DNA of 64,000 nucleotides, from NCBI GenBank assembly GCA_036362985.1, contig JAYGXS010000003.1, positions 1,890,331-1,954,330 on the forward strand. The letters run 5' to 3'. Shown here piece after piece: positions 9,967-21,238 of the stretch. The notes under the pieces were generated by a model. The model was given only the letters and a program-made list of their open reading frames with translations, had not been told where the DNA came from and did not search any database. The DNA is from Ligula intestinalis. Its lineage: Eukaryota > Platyhelminthes > Cestoda > Diphyllobothriidea > Diphyllobothriidae. Every line of letters begins with the position of its first letter. Position 1 is the first letter of the stretch. The position numbers and the translations under genes were made by a program.

Positions 9967-10007
9967 GAATAAACATATTGTCCCAGCGATCGTGTCTTCT
10001 TCTTCTT

Positions 10008-10019
10008 GATTTGTGACAG
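10008..10019 (+). repeat. 12-bp target site duplication, right copy
   Basis: GATTTGTGACAG, identical to 8721-8732. It marks the 3' boundary of the PLE insertion. Confidence 0.85.
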
Positions 10020-10160
10020 TTGATTGGACTATGGCCCCTATAATTACCCTCTTCTTGGTTGGTTCCTCATCTCTGAAGATGGAGTCCTGTAAGAGTTCGA
10101 AAGCTCAGAACAATAAATCAATTGATCTGGTGCTCGACACGCCTTCTTCCTCAGCCATAA
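10020..10160. repeat. Outer part of the right inverted end of the older element
   Basis: Inverted match to 7856-7995. Ends with GGTGCTCGACACGCCTTCTTCC, partner of GGAAGAAGACATGTCGAGCA on the left. The outermost motif GAGCACCAGATCAATTG also recurs at 45841 and, altered, at 58745 and 13490, so it is the terminus of a PLE subfamily. Confidence 0.75.
10070..10110 (+). ncRNA. Hammerhead-like motif (AGCT class), right end
   Basis: CTGAAGA at 10073-10079, a mismatched stem II (AGTCC-TGTAA-GAGTT) and GAAAGCTCAG from 10099, followed by AATAAA at 10111-10116. Inverted partner of 7898-7938. Both conserved boxes are intact but stem II is weakened. Confidence 0.6.
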
Positions 10161-10629
10161 AAATACCTGGATCGCGAACCTTCTCATTCATTCGGTAACT
10201 CAACCTAGGCGAGAAAAAATAAGACAGAACAGATACTGCATAGGCTTGAATATTGCACCCTGCTAAGAGATGGTGACTAACATCCTGGAAGTGTTCAATA
10301 AGCACGACAGCCAGCTGGGCGCAAGTACAGTTGCTGCCGCGGTTTATGATAAATGCAGACTTTCGAGGCATCTTCCTCAATTGTTTTAATGTCACTTTGT
10401 ATATCTAGTAGTAGGATAGAACTGGAAGACGCATGCAGACAGTGCAGTGTAAGCCTGTGCATTGGCGTGCGCACTTCACCTAACCTGGCTGGTGCGACCT
10501 TCGGTATGGGCTTACATCCTCAGTAACCCCTGCTGCGCTTTGAATGTGGACCGTATTAGTCCAGTGCATCTTTCACGTGGGATGTGTTAAGGCGCAATTC
10601 TTGAATCTGCCATAAAGCAACTCACTATA
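10161..10629. other. Unassigned DNA
   Basis: No gene recognised between two PLE copies. A minus-strand open frame at 10395-10105 overlaps the repeat end and has no recognised similarity. Confidence 0.4.
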
Positions 10630-11405
10630 TTGTCTCAATTGTTGCTTTTCTGGCTTGGAGTTGCGCACAGGCTAGAAGCAACCATCAGGCACCGGGTCAT
10701 GAGGCCGAAATACCCCTTGCCACAGCAGTCATTGGCTGGAGTCGTTTACCGGATCTGGTGCAGTTATGGACAAAGCAACTACGTTGGAGAAACCAGGAGA
10801 TTACGCCGGACGCGAATGACCGAGCATGCAGCAGCGGTGAGGAAGAAAGACGCTAACTCCCACGTTTCAGCTCACTCTACGGGACCTGGCCATATTTTCA
10901 AGTTTGACGAGGCCGAAATCCGCGCAAAAGGTGAAAACCGCATGTGACGCGAGCTGCTCGAGTCATGGTTCACAGGCCCCCAGTCCATCAACAAGCGCAA
11001 CGCTTTGGCTTTCCGATACGGCTAACTGAGAAGGTTCCTGAGCAAGACAATCGGTCACGTGGGTAGGACCGGGCACAGCAACCACTCTGACGACAGTGGG
11101 CATTATTTTCACGCAATTATCAGGACCACCTCCAACGCTCGGAAGGCAATTGTTGACATTAGTGAGCCGAAGGCGAAGTGTTAAGCCAGTACCGCATCAA
11201 TTAAGACACAAGCGGTGGCGACAGAAGTTAATAATGATCACACGCACGCGGATGACCCCTATGAACTATAAATACCGTGCAACATGTGCATGTGTCAACC
11301 CTATCTGCGCATGTCTCAGACTTGTTAACGATTATCTATGACTAAGGATTTCCGAGGGAATTCTAAACGTCAGGAAAATAAAACTCATTCAAGTCATCGC
11401 ATCCT
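10630..11405 (+). pseudogene. PLE GIY-YIG endonuclease + 3' end relic
   Basis: 10640-10947 encodes GVAHRLEATIRHRVM, then the endonuclease core GVVYRIWCSYGQSNYVGET (second Cys replaced by Tyr) and AHSTGPGHIFKFDEAE. After a TGA at 10945-10947 the frame continues with RELLESWFTGPQSINK. A 3' untranslated stretch follows, with TATAAATA at 11267-11274 and a decayed hammerhead (11315-11375: CTCAGAC for box 1, CTAAACGTCAGG for box 2) and AAATAAAAC. The reverse transcriptase is absent. Same subfamily as 8733-10007 but with a different terminal repeat. Confidence 0.8.
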
Positions 11406-12105
11406 CTTCTTCTGAGCTGTTTTTGGAACTTGCATTTTCTCCATTATTGATAATAAATTTTAATTCATTTTCGGTAGCCTGTACTACAGGCACTCAAGTG
11501 ATTTTAAGTCAACTTTTTAGCATCTAACGTGTAATAACTGTGGTCTGAGGACGCATTCTATGTTCTCAGATGACCAGCAATTAAAATGGCCTTTCAACTG
11601 AGATGGTGCACATTCTTCGTAAAAGCAAAGGATGCCGGAGAGTTCATTAGAACAAAAATTTTCGTGCGCAAGACTCTTGGCAGGTTTTATTGCGCAGTTT
11701 TATTCCGCCTGTTGTATTGGAAACTCGAGCTGAAGCAAACAACGATGGCAGGCATGTAGGCATTCTATGCTTTAAGTTTTTTTAAAAAAAATAAGCGACA
11801 ACAAAGGATTCCAAAGAGCAAGAGTTTAACAAAAGTTTGCAGCCTTTGATAATCAGAAATCCTCGTCTTGTCTGACTACTTAGACTAATGCATTAACTTC
11901 AATACTGGCGTACAACGGCGCTATCTATGTGTCTGGCGCTATCCATGGGTTTAAAAATCAAACCTTTGTCCTCGTCATTTTGACCGACATTTGTGTAGAC
12001 TCACGGAGCCTTGGTTGACATAAATAAACTTGGATAGATTAAGGTGGGAAGGCACAGCACAATGTGAAGTTATATGAATTAAAGTAAGGGACACTGTGAA
12101 GTAGA
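11406..12105. other. Unassigned DNA
   Basis: No gene or repeat recognised. Confidence 0.4.
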
Positions 12106-12109
12106 AGTT

Positions 12110-12330
12110 GACTCGATTGCTGAAAAAATATGTTTATTCGCCAAAAGTTTCGAAATCCGTCGCAGTTTTATCATTAAAAACAAACTTACAGAACAGTAGC
12201 AGAAACAGTCTGTGTGTTCACAGGGCTGTGCGATAAGATTTAAACATACAGAAAAATCGATAAATGCCTTGAGTATGCACGGATATGTTGCGTCAGCAAT
12301 GACCGCCTGGCCCTGCGGTGTTGGCATAGG
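12110..12330 (-). repeat. PLE 3' end relic (minus) with decayed hammerhead
   Basis: On the minus strand it begins CCAACACCGCAGGGCCAG, matching CCAACACCGGGGAGCCAG at 9713 in the 8733-10007 copy. It ends with AATGATAAAACTGCGACGG, then ATTTCGAAACTTTTGGCG, then AATAAACATAT (12175-12128), matching the hammerhead tail of that copy. Box 1 is lost and the ACGT core is altered. It faces away from the plus-strand tail at 12340-12580, forming an inverted pair. Confidence 0.65.
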
Positions 12331-12339
12331 ATGATGTGG

Positions 12340-12580
12340 TGGCCTGTCTCTTCCCTGAGCGGTGACTGGCTTTGGCCAAATTTGGTCTCAGCACCGAATG
12401 TGAATTAGGCAAATCGTTGCATTTTTTGATGGATTGGGGGCCCATGAACCATCACTCAAGTTATTCTCGGCTAACTCAATTTTCACCTCCGCGACGGATT
12501 TCAAAACTTCAGACGAAGAAAGCACATTGTCCCAGCGATCGATTCGTCGTCTTCTTCTTTTTCTCAATAACGTCCTGGGA
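12340..12580 (+). repeat. PLE 3' end relic (plus) with decayed hammerhead
   Basis: CCTCCGCGACGGATTTCAAAA (12485-12505), then CTTCAGACGAAGAAAGCA, and CATTGTCCCAGCGATCG, match the tail of the PLE at 8733-10007 (CCGCGACGGATATCGAAACG ... ATTGTCCCAGCGATCG). Box 1 of the hammerhead is missing. This is the second half of an inverted pair with 12110-12330. Confidence 0.65.
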
Positions 12581-13460
12581 CTCGTATGTTTACTTGAATA
12601 ATGGTGTACTGTGCTTGAGACAGGAGGCGTTTGATATCCAGCGTGGATTTTACGAACTAAAGAGCCTGAAATTAGCATTAAGGTTCACGTTTTCGATGCC
12701 GAATGGACAAGTCGACGATGCCAGCCAGTTAGTGTCAGAAAATTGTCGATATCGAAACAACCAAACTTAGGTCTGCAGTCAGTTGTCCGCCGTTTTGGCT
12801 GTATATATGTGTACAAATGGTCATCGGAAACACAGAAATTCCCAACCTGATACGCCAATTGGTGCATGAATCGTCGGAGTTTATGGTCTTAAAAATTCTC
12901 GGCCGATAATGTATGCATCAATCGGCGTCTCTAGTTGGCTGAAAAGCACAACCAATTCGAAGAAAGATGAAAGAGAATACGACCGACAACTATGGATCAA
13001 CATGAACTGCAATTAGCACTCACATCAGATGACCTGGACTGACCCCAGACCTACTCAATTTACAGTTGCCAATTAGCCATTACACAACTGCGATTGTCAA
13101 TTATGTCCACCACGATGTGATGCAAATTGCCATTACTCCTTAGTGCCCACACTATATCACTATGTGACTGTGTCAGCACTTTGAAATGTTAACTGTTCTG
13201 TGCATATTTTCCTTAAGTCTGACAAGGACCTGGGGAACCAGTGCCGAAAATTTGCTAAAAAATTTACTCATTTTCCCAAAAGACGCTTTGATTAAAATAC
13301 TGTACTAGGCCTGACCGCAGGTACATCAGCAGCCTTGATTTCGCATTGAACAGTGTCATCCCAGCTGTCAGTAATTCAGAGCGTAGCTCCAGTGTTTAAT
13401 AGTGCAGAATAGATCAGTCATAAATATCCCGAATGAATAAGAAGGTTAGCGATCCACGTA
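12581..13460. other. Unassigned DNA
   Basis: No gene recognised. A short block near 12835-12870 (GGTGCATGAATCGTCGGAG) resembles 60465-60485 (TGATGCATGAATCGTCGAAA), just upstream of the PLE at 60545, so a PLE leader fragment may be present. Confidence 0.35.
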
Positions 13461-13469
13461 TTTGCATGG

Positions 13470-13560
13470 ACTAGGAGGGAGACGTATCAAGCTCCGCATC
13501 AATTGTTTTATTGTTGTGAGCTTTCGAACACGTGCAGGAGTCCGTAAGCGATCCCAGACT
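13470..13560 (-). repeat. PLE terminal-repeat relic (AGCT hammerhead class)
   Basis: GGGAGACGTATCAAGCTCCG then CATCAATTGTTTTATTGTTG, GAGCTTTCGAAC and GGAGTCC match the complement of 10080-10160. On the minus strand GTTCGAAAGCTCAC and AATAAAAC remain, but box 1 is lost. Confidence 0.6.
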
Positions 13561-14569
13561 ATTCTTTATCCATCACATTTTTGCCTCCATATTACCTTAG
13601 CAGTATCTTGTGTTTGAATGCACGGATAAAAACCACGCAAACTTTATCACCTGTACACGAGGACTTCAGACTGTAAGTATTTTCTTAATATTTAACAAAC
13701 ATTTGAACTCTTTTAGTTTTTGGTCATTGCTGTATTTAGGTGGTACTTTAAGAATTAACCTCAGATAAGGCGAAAGCGGCCCAACTACAAATTCTTAGTA
13801 ATTATTGATTTGTTTAATTGATTTGATAGGCCCCTCGAAATTCAAATATATTCCATAGAAAACATGAACTTCAATGTTCTGCTTTGTTATTGGCTGATTC
13901 TAAATCACGTCTTTTTAAATTGATGTTGAACTAAATAGGGACGTATTAAATCAACAGAAAAATGTCTTCTCCTTAAGTATCCATTTTACCGGATGCAGTT
14001 TTTTTTCAGGCGACCGTAAAAGCATCCGGTCAAAGGGAGGCATTCGAGCGCACGAAAAATATCGCTACTGTTTTTCACGATGAGCGAACATTTAACGCTA
14101 CTGAAGTATTTTTCCCAAGCGAAACACAACTGCCAACTTTTTAGGTAACATTTAATAAGCCTGGATAGTGGATTCACTTGCGTTCAATAATTGATCCCTA
14201 TTATATTCTTGATTTTCGTTATAAGTTTTGAGAATAAAATGCATTTCGTGAAGTTCCCTTTTGACCTCTATTATCGTTTTGCTCTCGGCTGGCATTGTCC
14301 ATTATAATAGCAAACCCCAAAACGGACCTGCTGTTTGGTTTTTTATCATAGCTCCTTTCAAAACGCTCTCTTTTCTTGAAAATTGACATCAGTAAAAGGC
14401 CGTCATAAAACCGATGGAGAGTAAAAGGTAACGCATAGAACAGAAGAGCAGATCCAAGTGATTTTTTTATAGAATTTGTGGATACCAATAGACTCAGACA
14501 GCAGTTCAGAAGAAGTAGACGCGACCATTGGAACAAGAACGCTATTTTCATGACGTTTTAGATTTGGTC
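13561..14569. other. Unassigned AT-rich DNA
   Basis: Two short minus-strand open frames (14177-13986, 14551-14219) have no recognised similarity, and neither has convincing coding character. No repeats recognised. Confidence 0.35.
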
Positions 14570-14700
14570 ATGACTCCTATCTGCGCATGAATAAGACTTC
14601 GCTACCATAACCTATGATTAGGGATTCTCGAGGAAATCCAAACCATCAAGAAAATGAAGCTCTTGCTCCAGTGGTCGCGTCTTGATCTTTCCTGGTTTGT
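14570..14700 (+). repeat. Isolated PLE 3' end (plus)
   Basis: CTATCTGCGCATG (14579-14591) matches CCTATCTGCGCATG at 11302 in the PLE tail at 10630-11405. It is followed by ATGATTAGGGATTCTCGAGG and AAATCCAAACCATCAAG, a decayed stem II / GAAACGTCAG block, then AAGCTCTTGCTCCAGTGG. No coding part is attached. Confidence 0.5.
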
Positions 14701-17700
14701 AGATGGTTTAAAAACATTTCACGGTAATAGAAGTTTTGTGTGTCGGCTGAATACGTTTCCATTAACAGTTATAAGCTTTGACCTTGAGAAGGTTTTTATT
14801 TGAATGTCATCAGTAAGCCAAAAAATGGCGATCGTCAGCTACGTTTCGTGTATGTATGTCATAAAGGCAAAAATCAGAATAGAAACGAAATTCGGCTGTA
14901 ACTTTGTAGTGTGTTCTAGAGTCGGTAACATAACCCGTTTAAAGCTGATCAAAGGCGTATATGGTGATAAGAACAACGCAAAACACAACCTTTCTGCAAG
15001 GCTGTATAAAGTAGATCATAAGTTGCCGCTGAGCAAAAACCGATTAAAATGAAAAAAAATCACCAAAACTTTTCTCAATGGTGTGCCCCGCTCCAGAGGT
15101 AGTAGACCTTCAATTCTTTAATTAACTTATGGAAGTTATCAATTTAACTTTTTAAAGGTGACCGATAAAAAGCTTATTCAAGAAAAAACTGCCCGGAGCA
15201 GGAAGCTGCTCACTTAGAAAAGCTGCAAAATGAAGAAATTAAATAGCCAAAAAAATAAAAGAGTAGATTTATTTTAAACTGTTTCTTTATTCATGCGGCC
15301 TTTAATTAAAGTTTATTTTTGAGCATCCGAAAATTAAATTACAGCAGACCTTGATTTTGTAAAGAAAGCGTTTTCAGCAAGTTAGTAGATTAAAGGCTGT
15401 TGAGAAATTAAAACTGACTGTCCGAGTGACAGTAAGTAAAGCAAAATCAGAAAAAGGTCAGGTTTTTGAACTCAGTCTCGAACCTTAACAAACAGCTACA
15501 CAGCGGTTAGGAATGTGCGCAAAAAGAACCATTTTTGGTTGGTCAGCTGTCATCAGAAAATGCATATTGATCACATGTGTGTAGGAGCTGTGTTCTTTGG
15601 TCATTAAGTGTTTATGTGTCAGTCCTCTACTATACCGCCACTAGCCCATATACATTGCGTTGTAATAAATGTTTACAACTGTATTTAATTTGTGAAAATG
15701 AATTAATTTATAAACAGTTTGGCCCATTTTTTGAATCCTCTCTTCGAGATGCGAGCCTGGTAACTGAAATTAAAATAAGACTAACGTTCGTCAAAGCAGC
15801 GATGCTCGTGATTGAATATGGATGGAACATTGATAATGTGCACAGACTTACTGCTGTAAGAAGCGGCAACAAGCACTGTAAGTCACTCCGTTCGTTGATC
15901 AAAAGAAACTTATAAACTTCGATTAGAGGCAAATAACACGAAAACATATGTAAATCTTGCTAAAATAGAGGTTATTGTAATTTACTTTGTTTTTTGATCC
16001 TCTCTTTTTAGTAAGCGTGCTTCTTATCTAACCACATACGTTTGACCCTAATGAAAGTAACTTTTCAGCGTCAAAAGTTGCACAGTTTAATTGCAAAGTG
16101 TCCTTTAAAACCATGCGACACCTTGTATTTGCTACAAACTTGTGTGTATCTACAGCATGGCGAGTGTTGCATGCGAAATGCGTAAGTGTATAAAGTTTTG
16201 ACCAGAAGTCGCGAACCAGCATGAGCGCGTTAACGAAAACAAAGAAATATAAATGAACAACATAAGGTCATTAATTACTTAAAATAAGTATAAGAAATGC
16301 TAATTTTTTATTAAAAGCATCAAATTTTCGTCATAAGATTCAAGTTCCACAGACGTAAAAATTAAATATGAATCAGAACAATAAATTTAAATCTTTTCTT
16401 AGAGTCATCAATTTCTTTACACAAAAATAAATTTTCTGAATTCAATTTTTTATACATTTAACCATTAATAGATAACTATTTATTTAATATCGTCCATTAA
16501 ATTCTGGCATATTTTCGAACGCTTTCAGTATCTTGATGTGTTCGCCCATCAATTGAGATTCTGTTCAAATTTTAATCAAAACCTCTAGGAAAATATTTAC
16601 AAGAAAAAATTTTTTTTGGATACTTGTTCTTATGAAGAATGCCGTGTGGACCATATTTTGAAATGCCTCAAAACAGCAAACAACATTTTCGACCAGAAGA
16701 GTGTCCGACACAGAGGTCTGATATTGTTATCGCTGAAGTTAGAAAAATAATATAATATAATACCTCTCTAAAAAGTGCATTATTTAGCTTAATAGCTGAC
16801 GCTTTTCTTGATATTTTAACTTCGTGCAAGGTACTGTGAAAAGAAAAGTTGATATTTTTGATAATGCTTTTTAATTTACCTGAAAATAATATTAATTTTG
16901 ACTTTAATTTTTAAACAGTCACGTTTATGCTTACATTGGATAATTTTCGCAAAATGGGTAATTTTCTGTTTCTGTCAATAGCTTACGAATGCAGAAAAAG
17001 GTGTCGTTAAATCTATTTTAAAATATTTCCATAATAAATACCTGTCGGTCTACTCCGCTTCTTAATAACGCCTAAGCGGAATGCAAAGTATACGATTCAG
17101 TATATTTCTTTATGTTTGAAATTAAATAAGACCTGCATTTATATTAAATTTACGGAAATATATATGAAACCTTTGCTTATATACCATGTAGACCATTTCG
17201 TGAAACAAAAGGTAACGAAAACATTTTCGGTATTGCATTCTGTGTAAAATCTTATTAGGTTAGCTAAACGTAATTTTAAAAGCATAAATCTTTCCTTTTT
17301 TCTGAATGGTAATTCAATTCTCTAAACTGGGCCTCGCTTGCTATTTAACCATTTCGGTTGTGAAAGGGATATATTTTACACTTGTTTTACTTATTTTGGA
17401 ATTTTCTATCGAATAATGCACATATATAAAAAGTTAAGTTCTGTCTTACGTTATAGCATAATTAATTCCTTTGAACTGTAAAGACTCAAAATTTCGCTAA
17501 AATTCATGCTCATTAGCCGTTATATACTTTACTAAGTAACTTAGGCTTTTGCAGGATAAAATCTACTCAGAGAATCAAAATAGCGTGCTAAACTACCCAG
17601 TTTATTTTTTCAAGACTTTTGCATGTAACAGTCACAAGGCTGTTAGTTTGGTAAGTTACAACATCAATATATACCACTTAAGTTTTTATTTGGCATCAAG

Positions 17701-17840
17701 TGCATTTTTCGCAGGGGTTGACGTGTTTTAACCCAAATATACGCTTGAAATATCGGTCTATGGCTATTAACCTCAAATAAACTGACGTATACCACGCACA
17801 GAAATTAATTTCTCAGGAGATTAAAACGCTGGAATTTCAA
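14701..17840. other. Unassigned AT-rich DNA (3.1 kb)
   Basis: Very AT-rich. Open frames here, the longest at 15577-15915 plus (112 codons), show no recognised domain. No repeat with an obvious partner in the window was found. May be intergenic or intronic. Confidence 0.4.
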
Positions 17841-17844
17841 AATT

Positions 17845-17990
17845 GGCGTACTAACCAGATAGCAGACAGAGAAAGCTGGGGGACCCACTGATGAGCCGGA
17901 CCCCTCGCAGCTGTGTCAATTAGCGACAGAAGACCACTAAAACATGTTTCTGGGCATTCAAGCTAGTACTTACGCTGATAGTATGGTAAC
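17845..17990 (-). repeat. PLE 5'-region fragment
   Basis: CCACTGATGAGCCGGACCCC then TCGCAGCTGTG and CATGTTTCTGGGC match 7530-7610 (CCACTGATGAGCCGGATCCC, TCGCATCTGTG, CACGTGTCTGGGC), the 5' part of the PLE at 5500-7650. Stops break the frame. It is only about 145 bp long. Confidence 0.65.
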
Positions 17991-18483
17991 TTACAACAGG
18001 CACTGTGTTGTATAATTTGACGTCCAATACGTTTTGAAAAGTGTTTGCATGCTTTGTTTTGCAAATGTTTGACTCTGGTCACCTAAACGGTATGCAGATA
18101 AGCAGAAAGTGGTTAGAATAGTAAACTGTTTAAACAAGCACAAAAATATATAACGGGTCGTTGTTTTTTCCCCTTAACAGTCGTTGTAGGCCATCGTTCT
18201 GTTTAAATTAGCACTGATTTCAATTGTATCTCAAAGCTTTTGGAATTTCTTGTAAGAAAAAAAAGTCAACCATGCATATTTCTTTTCGAGTATTCTATGC
18301 GCGCACGACAATTAAAGCCAAACAACATGGCCTACTTACTAAAAACCAATACTCACGCGTGCTTCTAGGGGCGCACTCACTTGTTCGATCACATAATGTT
18401 GCATTGCGGTTGTTGCATGTTCTTTTCTGCCGACTTCTTTCTTCTCCTCAAAGTAAACAATAATTAAAAGCCTTTTCGCCCGG
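17991..18483. other. Unassigned DNA
   Basis: No recognised gene. A 79-codon plus-strand open frame (18224-18463) has no recognised similarity. Confidence 0.35.
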
Positions 18484-18730
18484 TTATAATTTGAAGCAAG
18501 AGAGAATGGCAGAATTTGTTCGCAAATATATACTTCGAGAGCGCTTTTCAGCTGCTTCCGCTCCGTGCATGAACAGCAAAATACTAAGAGAACACACCAA
18601 TTTGAATTTTCACAAAATCGATAAAAGCAAGATTATATCAATTTTGCAAGTGGCAAAAAGTTATGTCAACTTTTAAACTTGGGACTGAAAGAAGGGAGGG
18701 GATTTAACAAAATAAAAGTGTGGTATGTAT

Positions 18731-20249
18731 TTACCAGGGTAATTGACGATTAACTACATGGTCTAGTTGCTTACATAGGTTGGGTTTCTCCCGCCGCATG
18801 TAGGATGCTTCCATGTAACGTAAGGTTCGGTTTGTTCGTGCTCAAACAAGAACGCGGAAAGATGTGTTTGTGTCAACCGAATGACCACTGTCTAGAAAGT
18901 TTTTTGTAAAAGATGAACGTGGTATTTTGTTCTCTTTTTTTAAAAGCCAATTATGCAAATGCTCAACAGCCCTGGTTGGCAATCGCCTTTGCGTACGGCC
19001 AATGTACTTGCATCCGCAAGTGCAGGTAAATTCGTATGCACAGTTTGAGGTGGCGTGCAAAGGCAAGGCATCCTTTGGCCGGTTAATTGGGAGCCTTTTT
19101 ATTGGAGTGAGGAAAACAAGTTCGGCTGCATAGTAAGTTCTTTGGATAGAACAAAGTAGTCTTCGCTCGATTGTATTCGCCATGTTGTTTCCTTTAAATG
19201 GTAAGGATATCAAAACGGGCTTTCTCGGAACCGACTGGTCCGTAGATTTTGGCCGTAAAGGGCAACTGTATTTTTGGATGAAACGTAAGGGGAAGCCATG
19301 CTTGAGTAAGGCCTCTTTTATGCAGGCAAACTCTGTTAGTAGGGTCTCACTGGAGCAGATATTCCTGGCTCTCTGGAAAAGGTTAAGTACCCTATTCCGT
19401 GTCCACTGTATAGGCACAAAACTAGTAAAATGTAGGTTTTGGCCTTTCCATGTAGTCTTGTGGAAAATGGTGCACCTTATTGACCCATCATCATCTCTGA
19501 ACAGGAGGACGTCAAGGAAAGATAATTGGTTGTTCTGCTCCATTTCTATCGTCAACTTAATCCTTTGATGCAATGTATTTATCAAAGTTAGAAGATTTTC
19601 AGCATCTCTTTTGGTATCAAAAATAGCAAAAATGTCATCTGCATATCGTCTTTATATTGTTGTCTTATTAAGATCCGACGAAACCTTTTCCTCTAAGTGA
19701 CCTATGAAGATATCTGCAAAGGTAGGCCCGAGTGGGCTCCCCATTGCTACTTCATCAATTTGTCTTTATATAACTCCCTTGAAGAGAAGTTGTACGTTCT
19801 TCGTACAAATCGCTAGGAAGTGCCTCAGTATATCAGGTGGCAGTCGAGTTTCTGATGCATGATTTCATATGACCTCAATTGTTTCCTTCAAGTGTACTTT
19901 TTTAAATAATGACTCAACATTGTGAGAAAAACGTTAATTTGTTTTTAATGTTTTGAAGCTTGATCTCTTCAATAAATTGAAAAACATCCTTTGAAACATA
20001 AGTGGCGAATCGTTGCCGAATTGACTTTAATTCGTCGACAAGCCACTGTGCCAGCTTGTGTTGAGGAACATTTTTCGTCAACAAAATAGGCCGTAGAGGT
20101 ACGCCTTTCGTATGCATTTTTTGGAGACCATATTCGTACCTCTAGGTTTCAGATTAAGAGCAGATGAAATATCTATCAAGTTAATGTCTCGCAACTTTTT
20201 TATAATTTTCCAGACTGAGTCCTCCTTTGCTTTGGTCTCTAGACGAAAT
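18731..20249 (-). pseudogene. PLE reverse transcriptase + GIY-YIG endonuclease (minus arm plus spacer)
   Basis: Reading down from 20249: the fingers (KFRLETKAKEDSVWK, then LKPRGT), a frame change, GVPLRPILLTKNVPQHKLAQ (with a frame break after LKPRGT), FADIFIGHLEEKVSS after a degraded motif B region, a TAA at 19654-19652, then RRYADDIFAI (motif C). 19585-18842 carries QLSFLDVLLFRDDDG, the thumb (FTSFVPIQWTRNRVLN), the linker, and the endonuclease CAYEFTCTCGCKYIGRTQ with AVEHLHNWL and DSGH. After the TGA at 18844-18842 the frame continues to the tail VVNRQLPW and stops at 18731. The N-terminus is missing. Inactive. Confidence 0.88.
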
Positions 20250-21238
20250 TTGCAGACATCTTCATAGGTCACTTAGAGGAAAAGGTTTCGTCGGATCTTA
20301 ATAAGACAACAATATAAAGACGATATGCAGATGACATTTTTGCTATTGTTGATACCAAAAGAGATGCTGAAAATCTTCTAACTTTGATGTATACATTGCA
20401 TCAAAGGATTAATTTGACGATAGAAACGGAGCAGAACAACCAATTATCTTTCCTTGACGTCCTTCTGTTCAGAGAGGATGATGGGTCAATAAGGCGCACC
20501 ATTTTCCACAAGACTACATGGAAAGGCCAATACCTACATTTTACTAGTTTTGTGCCTATACAGTGGACACGGAATAGGGTACTTAACCTTTTCCAGAGAG
20601 CCAGGAATATCTGCTCCAGTGAGACCCTACTAACAGAGTTTGCCTGCATAAAAGAGGCCTTACTCAAGCATGGCTTCCCCTTACGTTTCATCCAAAAATA
20701 CAGTTGCCCTTTACGGCCAAAATCTACGGACCAGTCGGTTCCGAGAAAGCCCGTTTTTATATCCTTACCATTTAAAGGAGACAACATGGCGAATACAATC
20801 GAGCAAAGACTACTTTGTTCTATCCAAAGAACTTACTATGCAGCCGAACTTGTTTTCCTCACTCCAATAAAAAGGCTCCCAATTAACCGGCCAAAGGATG
20901 CCTTGCCTTTGCACGCCACCTCAAACTGTGCATACGAATTTACCTGCACTTGCGGATGCAAGTACATTGGCCGTACGCAAAGGCAATCGGCAACCAGGGC
21001 TGCTGAGCATTTGCACACTTGGCTTTTAAAAAAAGAGAACAAAATACCACGTTCATCTTTTACAAAAAACTTTCTAGACAGTGGTCATTCGGTTGACACA
21101 AACACATCTTTCCGCGTTCTTGTTTGAGCACGAACAAACCGGACCTTACGTTACATGGAAGCATCCTACATGCGGCGGGAGAAACCCAACCTATGTAAGC
21201 AACTAGACCATGTAGTTAATCGTCAATTACCCTGGTAA
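20250..21238 (+). pseudogene. PLE C-terminal half (plus arm)
   Basis: Begins abruptly at FADIFIGHLEEK (motif B side) and carries the TAA at 20315-20317, RRYADDIFAIVD, QLSFLDVLLFREDDG, the thumb, linker and endonuclease core CAYEFTCTCGCKYIGRTQ. After TGA (21125-21127) the frame runs on through LRYMEASYMRREKPNLCKQL and ends HVVNRQLPW at 21238. This shows the family's true C-terminus lies about 37 codons beyond the premature stop. It is 5'-truncated and joined head-to-head to the minus copy at about 20250. Confidence 0.88.

Larger units (their letters stand above)
8733..10007 (+). mobile_element. PLE insertion, 5'-truncated, with target duplication
   Basis: A 1275-bp plus-strand PLE. It starts inside the reverse transcriptase just before motif C, runs through the GIY-YIG endonuclease and 3' untranslated region, and ends after a hammerhead motif and the CTTCTTCTTCTT tail. 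It is flanked by GATTTGTGACAG repeats. A close relative lies at 60545-61990 and relic tails at 12110-12580. 5' truncation is the usual result of incomplete target-primed reverse transcription. Confidence 0.88.

Noticed and set aside
19182..19568. Plus-strand 128-codon frame, mirrored at 20787-20401
   Set aside because: It is the antisense shadow of the PLE thumb and linker in the palindrome. Conservation between arms follows from the duplication.
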